From NCBI GenBank assembly GCA_964548955.1, contig CAZJTP010000142.1:1-11863 (forward strand): a stretch of 11,863 nucleotides of DNA, read 5' to 3'. This document shows, piece after piece, positions 6,106 to 11,863 of this stretch; the stretch's first letter is position 1, and each line of letters starts with the position of its first letter. Source of the stretch: GCA-020344555 sp964548955 (GTDB taxonomy: Bacteria; Planctomycetota; Phycisphaerae; UBA1845). Position numbers and translations under genes: made by a program. The notes below the pieces were generated by a model. That model searched no databases and was not told the origin of the DNA. It saw only the letters and a program-made list of their open reading frames with translations.

Positions 6106-8669
6106 GTGATATTACAACGACAGAGAGACGATACGACGAATCGAGCATCACGGTGTTGGAAGGGCTCAAGGCCGTACAGAAGAACCCCGGGATGTACATT
6201 GGCGGCGTCGGCCAGGCCGGCCTGCATCATTTGGCCTATGAGGTCATTGACAACGCCGTTGATGAGGCACTGGAGGGTTATTGTGACAGCATTCTGGTGC
6301 ACCTGAATGCGGACGGCAGTTGCAGAGTTGTAGACAATGGGCGTGGGATCCCGATCGGACCGCTAAGGCACGAGAATCCAAAGCTCAACGGTCGTCCCGC
6401 CCTCGAGGTCGTTATGACCGTTCTGAACGCCGGGGCGAAGTTTGACAGTCACAGCTACAAGGTATCTGGAGGTTTGCACGGCCTGGGTGTTAGTATCGTC
6501 AACGCGCTGAGCGAGTGGCTCCGTGTCGAGGTGTACCGGAAAGGTTACGAGTACACGATGGCGTTTGCCGACGGTGAAATCACGCAAGAGCTACGGCGGG
6601 AGGAGTTGTCTAGCAGGACCGGTACGATCATCGAGTTCAAGCCCACCCCGAACGTGTTCAGGGGCTGCGAGTTCAAGTATGAAACCCTGCAGAACCGCAT
6701 TCGGGAGCTGGCCTATCTGAACAGCCGTCTGCGCATTCGTCTTGTGGATGACCGAACGGGCAAGGAGTGTGAGTTCTACTTTGAGGAGGGGCTCAAGGAC
6801 TTCTGCGTACACCTCGCAGGCGGCGCTGAGTGGCTGCACAAGGACGTCATCGTGATCAGTGGCGAGGACGAACCGGCGGGAATGAGCTGCCAGGCGGTGC
6901 TGCTTTTCACGGATAGCTACGCCGAGAACATCCTGTGTTTCGCCAACAACATCCAGAACGTACATGGTGGCACGCACATGTCAGCGATAAAGACCTCAGT
7001 TGCCCGCGTCGCCAGCAACTACGCTAAGAAGAACAACCTCATCAAGGGGCGCACAAACGTCACAGGGGATGATTGGCGCGAGGGATTGACGGCGATCGTC
7101 TCGGTGAAGCTGCGAGATCCGAAGTTCGAGGCGCAGACCAAGGTCAAGCTGCTCAATCCGGAAGTCGAGACGTTCCTGCAGCAGGTGATGAACGAGCACC
7201 TCGGCAATTACCTCGAGGAGCACCCGGCCGATGCAAAACGTGTAATTCAAAAGGGGTTGCAGGCCGCTCAGGCGAGAGAGGCCGCCAGGAAGGCTCGCGA
7301 GCTGACGCGCAAAAGCGCGCTGAGTAGCGGCGGCCTGCCCGGCAAGCTGTGGGACTGCCGCAGTAAGGACCACGAAGCCACCGAGCTGTACCTGGTGGAG
7401 GGGGACTCCGCCGGTGGGATCGCCAAGCAGGGGCGCGATTCGTACACACAGGCGATCCTCCCGCTGAAGGGGAAGATCCTCAACGTCGAGAAGGCACGAA
7501 TCGACAAGATGCTCAGCCACGACGAGATCACGAAGCTGATATCCGCCGTGGGCTGCGGCATCGGCAAGGAGGAGTTCAACGTCAACAAATGCCGCTACGG
7601 CAAGCTCATCATCATGACCGACGCGGACGTGGACGGCTCGCACATTCGCACGTTGCTGCTCACGTTCCTGTTCCGCCACATGAGGCCGCTACTGGAAGCC
7701 GGACGTATCTTCGTCGCCCAACCCCCGCTCTATCAGGTTAAGAAGGGCAAGCAAGTCGAGTACGTGCTCGATGATCGGGTGCTTAACAAGAAGCTGGCTG
7801 AGCTCGGGCTTGAGGGGACAGCCCTGCTCATGCGCGACGGCAGGCAAGATGAGAAGGTCGTTGAGGGCGAAGCGTTGCGGACCCTGGTTGCGCAATTGGG
7901 TGCCTTGGACGCGCAGATCCGCGTGCTGTCCCATCGCGGGATTCGATTCGAGGAATTGGTGCGTAAACACCGCCACCCCGAGCGTGGTATGCCCAAGATG
8001 CTCGTCTACATTCATCGTCCCGGCGAGAAGTTGCCCGAACGCAGGTACCTGTACTATGAAGCTGACCTGATCGAGCTACGCCGCCGCGAGTCGGACGAGC
8101 ACGGCGAGGTTGAGGTGGTCGAGGCGAGGCACGTGCTGCTCGCCCAAGCGGACAACGGGCGACGCAACGCTGACACCGATCTGCCGGAGCATCGAATCGT
8201 GCGCTATCTGCTGGCTGAGTGTCGCGTGCTCGATGAGATCATCACCAAGATCGAGTCGTTCGGCCTGTCGGTTGACGATCTTTTCCTGAAACGCGAGGAG
8301 TTAGTGACCGGGGAGCTGCCGCCGGCAAAGTTCCTGCTGCGCGACCGTGACGGTAAGGTGGTCGAACTCGACAACCTGGCCGCCGTAGCTCCTGGTGTGC
8401 GCGACCTGGGCCGAGAGGGGCTTTCGATCAAGCGCTTCAAGGGTCTTGGTGAGATGAACTCGGACGAACTCTGGAAGACCACGATGAACCGCGATGAGCG
8501 GACACTGCTTCGCGTGGTGATCTCGGAGGACATGAACGACCTCGAACAAGTCGACCTCGACGCCCGCGAGGCTGACCGCATCTTCCGCCTGCTCATGGGC
8601 GAGAACGTCGAAGAGCGCCGCCGCTTCATCGAAGAAAACGCCATCAACGCGAAGAATCTGGACATCTAG
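6102..8669 (+). CDS. gyrB: DNA gyrase subunit B
   Basis: GyrB is the ATPase and TOPRIM subunit of gyrase, which with GyrA introduces negative supercoils. Numbered from ATG 6102 (855 residues): N-terminal YDESSITVLEGLKAVQKNPGMYIG (11-34), N-box EVIDNAVDEALEG (47-59), DNGRGIPI (78-85), GGLHGLGVSIVNALS (123-137), the QTK loop in KFEAQTKVKLLNPEV (341-355), TOPRIM motifs YLVEGDSAGG with E433 (430-439) and TDADVDGSHI (506-515), and C-terminal RFKGLGEMNSDELWKTTMN. A charged insertion of roughly 180 residues lies between the TOPRIM parts (about 560-740), as in the long Gram-negative type GyrB and unlike the shorter Gram-positive form. ATG 6102 gives the usual gyrase N-terminus; TTG 6057, with a better placed GGGAG, would add 15 residues. 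gyrA does not follow: the next gene is convergent, with the stop codons overlapping. Confidence 0.97.
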   Translation: MSDITTTERRYDESSITVLEGLKAVQKNPGMYIGGVGQAGLHHLAYEVIDNAVDEALEGYCDSILVHLNADGSCRVVDNGRGIPIGPLRHENPKLNGRPALEVVMTVLNAGAKFDSHSYKVSGGLHGLGVSIVNALSEWLRVEVYRKGYEYTMAFADGEITQELRREELSSRTGTIIEFKPTPNVFRGCEFKYETLQNRIRELAYLNSRLRIRLVDDRTGKECEFYFEEGLKDFCVHLAGGAEWLHKDVIVISGEDEPAGMSCQAVLLFTDSYAENILCFANNIQNVHGGTHMSAIKTSVARVASNYAKKNNLIKGRTNVTGDDWREGLTAIVSVKLRDPKFEAQTKVKLLNPEVETFLQQVMNEHLGNYLEEHPADAKRVIQKGLQAAQAREAARKARELTRKSALSSGGLPGKLWDCRSKDHEATELYLVEGDSAGGIAKQGRDSYTQAILPLKGKILNVEKARIDKMLSHDEITKLISAVGCGIGKEEFNVNKCRYGKLIIMTDADVDGSHIRTLLLTFLFRHMRPLLEAGRIFVAQPPLYQVKKGKQVEYVLDDRVLNKKLAELGLEGTALLMRDGRQDEKVVEGEALRTLVAQLGALDAQIRVLSHRGIRFEELVRKHRHPERGMPKMLVYIHRPGEKLPERRYLYYEADLIELRRRESDEHGEVEVVEARHVLLAQADNGRRNADTDLPEHRIVRYLLAECRVLDEIITKIESFGLSVDDLFLKREELVTGELPPAKFLLRDRDGKVVELDNLAAVAPGVRDLGREGLSIKRFKGLGEMNSDELWKTTMNRDERTLLRVVISEDMNDLEQVDLDAREADRIFRLLMGENVEERRRFIEENAINAKNLDI

Positions 8670-9277
8670 CGCGTTGCTCTGACCTGCTCAAGGATTTGAT
8701 TCACCTCCGTTGTGAGTTCCTTAAAACGTGAGTCGTCCACAGCTAAAGCGCTTTTAAGGTCGTTCTCGTTCCAGAGTTCGATATTGCCGAAGTTTCCGAT
8801 CACCACAAGCCCGGGAGGGTTGGGTCTCGCGGGCCGACCGCGTTTCTCTTGCCCTTTACCTTTTCTCTTGGTTTGGAGCGGTGGAACCCCGAGCCAGGCA
8901 CGCACGACAGACGGCAGCAAGAGACGCCAGCTTTCTTGGATCCTGCCGTCGAGGTAACGGCATGCGACCAAACGATAAAAGAGTTGTGCCGTATCGAGTT
9001 GACTTGCTGTGAGACGATCGGGATCGACTTCCGCCGCTAGTTTTTTGGCATCATCGAGTAGCCGCCGTTCCGAAGCTGTCGGCCAGTGGTCTCTCGGGTA
9101 CACGGACACGAAACCGCGCGCAAGCAGACAGAATACAACATCGACCGGGGGCTTCCTGCCTCTGAAAACGCCCCTCAAATCTGACGGGATGGTAATCCGC
9201 CCCTCCTCGTCGGGCGTCGCATAGGACAGCCCGACCGATTCTGGGACAACAGACACCCTACGAACACGCTTTGGCAT
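8666..9277 (-). CDS. MraZ-like double SpoVT/AbrB-fold protein
   Basis: This 203-residue protein has two MraZ-type half-domains. The first is YATPDEEGRITIPSDLRGVF (19-38), matching the family's 'lD.kGRi.iP..fR' loop-hinge. The second is ESWRLLLPSVVRAWLGV (115-131), followed after an insertion by VVIGNFGNIELWNENDL (158-174), which matches the 'vvlvG.g.riEIWd...w' strand that closes MraZ. The insertion (about 135-157) is rich in Lys, Arg, Pro and Gly and makes the protein longer than the usual 140-150 residues. MraZ proteins are DNA-binding oligomers that in many bacteria repress the cell-division cluster, but no mraW/ftsI-type gene is nearby, so the target is unknown. It converges on gyrB and shares its stop region. 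The start is ATG 9277 with only a weak AGGTAG upstream. The fold assignment is fairly secure; the regulatory role is inferred. Confidence 0.75.
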   Translation of the reverse strand: MPKRVRRVSVVPESVGLSYATPDEEGRITIPSDLRGVFRGRKPPVDVVFCLLARGFVSVYPRDHWPTASERRLLDDAKKLAAEVDPDRLTASQLDTAQLFYRLVACRYLDGRIQESWRLLLPSVVRAWLGVPPLQTKRKGKGQEKRGRPARPNPPGLVVIGNFGNIELWNENDLKSALAVDDSRFKELTTEVNQILEQVRATR

Positions 9278-9366
9278 AGCGGCGGATACTACCTGGAAAA
9301 GATCTTTCTGTCAGCCTAAAGACGGGCGATTTTGGAATGACTGGCGGATAAATCCTTGAAATCTTC

Positions 9367-9395
9367 TTGACAACCCCAAGATGTTGCGTTAGACT
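9367..9395 (+). promoter_or_regulatory. Sigma70-type promoter for the 9531-11862 cassette
   Basis: A perfect TTGACA (-35, 9367-9372) is followed by a 17-base spacer and TAGACT (-10, 9390-9395; four of six consensus bases). Transcription would start near 9402, giving an untranslated leader of about 130 bases. The reverse strand has TTGTCA overlapping the same spot (9368-9373) with a weak TATCCG 17 bases further on (9345-9350), which could serve the divergent MraZ-like gene. Confidence 0.6.
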
Positions 9396-9519
9396 ACGGG
9401 CAAACCGACAAGATGCGGGAGTGCGGGGCATGGTGTCCAGGTCCACGCTTGGCATATGTTGTTAGGTTCTGTACCGTGGGTTCCTGGAGGCGGCCGCTAA
9501 GCAAGTATCGCCTGTCAAG

Positions 9520-9526
9520 AGGAGGT
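9520..9526 (+). promoter_or_regulatory. Strong ribosome binding site AGGAGGT
   Basis: AGGAGGT at 9520-9526 is a near-perfect Shine-Dalgarno, five bases from its GG to ATG 9531. It overlaps the upstream in-frame GTG at 9525, which excludes that GTG as the start. Confidence 0.75.
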
Positions 9527-9530
9527 GGAT

Positions 9531-9968
9531 ATGATCGACATCGTAAAGGACGTTGAGGTCGTATCGCTGCCGCTTCGTTTCGCGATGATCGCTCACCGCG
9601 CGGATGTCGCTCTTGAACGCGTGGAGCATAGCGATGTGCTTAGGAAGGACGACAAGCGGGCGTTACGAAACGCTATTCAGTTTCTTACAGACGCATCTCT
9701 GGGTAAACGAATCCGCGATTCCCAGGAATCCGCATACGAGCCGCTTGCTATCTGTGCTTATGAGATGGCGGTGGCTGCTTCGACGAAGGCGAACGTTCAG
9801 GGGCGTGAATTCATCACGAAGTTTACAACCGAGTTGAACTCCTTGCTAAAGCGGTCCCGCCGTCTCTCGAAGGTTTCTGAAGTTCGCGCGTTCTTCCAAC
9901 ATCTCGCCGAATGGTGCCTCGACCAGGGCGTGTCGGAGTTCGAGCAGGTGCGTTTGGAAGCGCAGTGA
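9531..9968 (+). CDS. Small helical protein of unknown function, first gene of cassette
   Basis: I do not recognise this 145-residue protein. It looks almost wholly alpha-helical, has no signal peptide or membrane segment, and mixes acidic and basic residues, with a basic stretch KRSRRLSK at about 107-114. Two Arg/His pairs, R16-x5-H22 and R119-x4-H124 (RAFFQH), have the spacing of HEPN RNase motifs, but the usual polar residue after Arg is missing, so this is a weak hint. The start is fixed by the excellent AGGAGGT upstream. The stop TGA at 9966-9968 is one base before the ATG of the metallopeptidase-Dcd gene, so the two are almost certainly co-transcribed and translationally coupled. That arrangement suggests the products act together, for example as an adaptor, inhibitor or immunity-like partner of the large protein, but nothing in the sequence proves a role. 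Confidence 0.8.
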   Translation: MIDIVKDVEVVSLPLRFAMIAHRADVALERVEHSDVLRKDDKRALRNAIQFLTDASLGKRIRDSQESAYEPLAICAYEMAVAASTKANVQGREFITKFTTELNSLLKRSRRLSKVSEVRAFFQHLAEWCLDQGVSEFEQVRLEAQ

Positions 9969-9969
9969 C

Positions 9970-11862
9970 ATGCAGAGGTTTAAGCGGCCACATCCGGGGG
10001 CGGTTCGGATGTTGGCGGAGTCTCTTCAAGCCAGCTTCCAACGACTTGCCGCGGATGCTCCCGTCAAAGGATTCAAACAACTTGCAGCAAGCTACGAGGC
10101 GTTCAGCCGGTGGCTTCTGCGTTGCTACGATGCTGCGGTTGCGCGCGACCGTCAGGAACGGAATCCCGAGGATAAGATCGCCTGGACCGACCGCTGGTTT
10201 GCACAGCTTATTGTGAAGGTTCAGGACCAGTGTTCCGGTTTGGTACAATTGCCCGGTATTGAGGATTTCCCAGACGAAATCGCCGCATGGTCAAAGCACT
10301 GGATATGTGAATTTGGCGGATATGACCGTGATGATACGGGTGTCGCTCTTGTCCCGGATTGGCCCTATCTTTCCCAGGTTATTCGCTTTCCTAATCCACT
10401 GACAGCGTTAAGGGAGAAGATACAGAATGATTTCACGCTGACACTTCCGACGACACTTGAGACGGAGGAGAAGAAGTATCCAAGTTTCTTCGTGCTTTTC
10501 ACGCTACCGAGGATCGAAGGTCGCGATGTTCTTTATCACCCAATTTTGCTGCATGAGTTTGCACATGCCATCGACTACAAGAATTCTCTCATGCAAGAAG
10601 TCTGGAAAGCTCTCGGTCTACCTGGACCCGACGAGTATAACAAAGACGATCAGCGTATGGTCAAATGGATTCGTGAGTTTCTTGCAGACCTGCTCGCAAC
10701 ACACCTCGCAGGTCCCTGCTTCGTTCTTGCTCTGCATCAGCTTTCCACATTCTTCGCGCTCGATCGTGATAGCGATACACATCCGTCCAACCGCACACGA
10801 CTGTCAATCGCAGTCGACTATCTGGAGAAGGAGCTTAAATATCTTTCGGGGACACCACAATCGTCGGTCGAACGGGAGATAAACGGGTGGGCTCTCGCAC
10901 GGCCGGCGAAGCTCGTGAGCGGCGTGGCCACGCGATACAAGAAAACGCACGACGTGTTGCTCTCAGATAATGCCAGGAGAATAACCCGACGCGTCGTTAC
11001 GCAGTACTGTAACAAGAGTAACTTGACTGCATTCGACCACAGTGTATTTACGAGAACCGTTTATCAACTGGTTGAGATGATACGAGACGGACTTCCCCCG
11101 GTCCTCACTGCGTCCGGCGCAGACCTACGCTCACCGATGCCTGCGATGTTCAATGCCGCTTGGGAACTTTGGCTCAATGGAGATTCGATCTTTAGCGAAT
11201 TTAAGAAGACATCCCCCGAGAAGAGAGGAGTGGCATTACCTGCGCTGTCGGGACTGGTGTTGAAAGGGATTGAAGCAGAGGAGATTCTCCGCGAGTGGAA
11301 GCGGGACACTAAGATTCGCCGTAGACTTGCCGTTAAAAAGACGAGTTCGCACGCTCTGCAACCAGGCTTGATGCAAGGCGCAGTGTTGACGGAGTCTGAG
11401 CTTCACAGGAGACGGGAAGTAGTAAAGGACTTGACTATCACGCCCCTGCTCGAGCGCCGACAGATTGGCGAGGGTAGCATCAATTTGCGGTTGGGCACGA
11501 ACTTCATCATCACTCGTGTTGCTGACCTTTCGGCCTTTCGACCGGACGAATTTGGAGAAGATAGGATCCGCCGGTATCAGGAGCGGGTAACGAAGATGTT
11601 CGGCGAGGAATTCGTCGTTCATCCCGGGCGCCTGGTCCTTGCCGCCACGCTCGAATACATCGCGTTGCCGAAGGATTGCGCGGCTCTTGTCCTTTCACGA
11701 TCGAGCTACGGACGGCTCGGGTTGATCGTCGCTACAGCCGTGTATGTGCATCCCTGTTGGAAGGGCTGTCTGACCCTGGAACTGTCGAACGCAGCTGACA
11801 TTCCGATTGGTAACAGATCAGCCGTCTGCAATGCAAGACAGGGCCGGGAGATGTTAAAATAG
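9970..11862 (+). CDS. HExxH metallopeptidase-like domain fused to a dCTP deaminase/dUTPase-fold domain
   Basis: This protein has 630 residues. The N-terminal 130 are helical and unassigned. A zincin-like core follows: ILLHEFAHAID with H195, E196, H199; then REFLADLLATHLAGP with E236 as probable third zinc ligand and D240 (ExxAD motif); then a THPSNRTRL segment (270-278). A helical linker runs to about 465. The C-terminal domain matches the trimeric Dcd/dUTPase fold: LTESELHRR, DLTITPLLERRQIGEGSINLRLG (487-509), HPGRLVLAATLEYIALP (551-567), SRSSYGRLGL (576-585; R577, S578, S579, R582 match E. coli Dcd R110, S111, S112, R115), and GCLTLELSN with E604 at the catalytic Glu position. N505 replaces the usual Asp of the DLRLG motif. 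The domain stops soon after IPI, without the usual YPG-type segment and tail, so the 3' end may be truncated or frameshifted. No good ribosome site is seen; it probably relies on coupling to the gene before it. Protease plus nucleotide-binding suggests a sensor-effector, possibly defensive, but substrate and activity are unknown. Confidence 0.82.
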   Translation: MQRFKRPHPGAVRMLAESLQASFQRLAADAPVKGFKQLAASYEAFSRWLLRCYDAAVARDRQERNPEDKIAWTDRWFAQLIVKVQDQCSGLVQLPGIEDFPDEIAAWSKHWICEFGGYDRDDTGVALVPDWPYLSQVIRFPNPLTALREKIQNDFTLTLPTTLETEEKKYPSFFVLFTLPRIEGRDVLYHPILLHEFAHAIDYKNSLMQEVWKALGLPGPDEYNKDDQRMVKWIREFLADLLATHLAGPCFVLALHQLSTFFALDRDSDTHPSNRTRLSIAVDYLEKELKYLSGTPQSSVEREINGWALARPAKLVSGVATRYKKTHDVLLSDNARRITRRVVTQYCNKSNLTAFDHSVFTRTVYQLVEMIRDGLPPVLTASGADLRSPMPAMFNAAWELWLNGDSIFSEFKKTSPEKRGVALPALSGLVLKGIEAEEILREWKRDTKIRRRLAVKKTSSHALQPGLMQGAVLTESELHRRREVVKDLTITPLLERRQIGEGSINLRLGTNFIITRVADLSAFRPDEFGEDRIRRYQERVTKMFGEEFVVHPGRLVLAATLEYIALPKDCAALVLSRSSYGRLGLIVATAVYVHPCWKGCLTLELSNAADIPIGNRSAVCNARQGREMLK

Positions 11863-11863
11863 G

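Larger units (their letters stand above)
9278..9530. other. Divergent intergenic region between MraZ-like gene and cassette
   Basis: This region of 253 bases holds the promoter at 9367-9395, a GGAT-AA-ATCC inverted repeat at about 9346-9355, a GCGGCCGC palindrome near 9490, and the ribosome binding site at 9520-9526. No riboswitch or convincing longer hairpin was recognised. Divergent orientation makes it a reasonable place for the MraZ-like protein to bind, but no clear tandem TGGGN repeats of the kind MraZ recognises elsewhere were identified. Confidence 0.4.

Noticed and set aside
6996..7679. Open frame on the minus strand inside gyrB (227 codons)
   Set aside because: It is antisense to the conserved QTK and TOPRIM parts of gyrB and has Leu/Gln/Arg-rich shadow composition.
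9413..9530. Short ATG frames in the leader of the cassette
   Set aside because: They lack ribosome binding sites and either end after about 12 codons or run out of frame into the next gene.
1..11863. tRNA, rRNA, CRISPR array, insertion sequences
   Set aside because: No cloverleaf, rRNA core motif, regularly spaced repeat or transposase with terminal inverted repeats was recognised.

Overview
The window looks like a replication-origin neighbourhood of a bacterial chromosome, most probably from the Planctomycetota (perhaps a Phycisphaerae-like lineage). The assignment is an inference from three things. A B subunit of topoisomerase VI sits next to dnaA. A membrane protein carries an N-terminal YCxxCxYDLRG...CPxCG zinc ribbon, a kind that is frequent in planctomycete genomes. 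The cluster reads dnaA-dnaN-(DciA-like)-gyrB without recF. No rRNA, tRNA, CRISPR array or insertion sequence was seen.

Layout. Positions 1-571 (minus) hold the open 5' part of a zinc-ribbon membrane protein that runs off the window edge. Positions 666-2618 (minus) encode Top6B. A 283-base gap separates it from the divergently transcribed dnaA (2902-4242, plus); this gap is the first candidate for oriC. A 291-base gap with short repeats and AT-rich patches, the second oriC candidate, precedes dnaN (4534-5640). A DciA-like DUF721 protein (5656-6039) and gyrB (6102-8669) follow on the same strand. gyrB converges on a minus-strand MraZ-like gene (8666-9277), and the two share a CTAG that supplies both stop codons.

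The right part is accessory in character. A good sigma70-type promoter (9367-9395) and a strong ribosome binding site precede a two-gene cassette whose cistrons are one base apart. The first gene encodes a 145-residue helical protein of unknown function (9531-9968). The second encodes a 630-residue protein (9970-11862) that joins an HExxH/ExxAD zinc-metallopeptidase-like domain to a C-terminal dCTP deaminase/dUTPase-fold domain. This fusion is the best candidate for an undescribed system: a nucleotide-binding sensor or enzyme coupled to a protease, possibly for stress or phage response. That role is inference only.

How the genes work together. DnaA opens the origin, DnaN is the sliding clamp, the DciA-like protein probably helps load the replicative helicase, and GyrB with a GyrA encoded elsewhere manages supercoiling. 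Top6B is the ATPase half of a second type II topoisomerase and needs a Top6A partner that is not in this window. Its N-terminus carries a sequence resembling a beta-clamp-binding motif, which may link it to the replisome.
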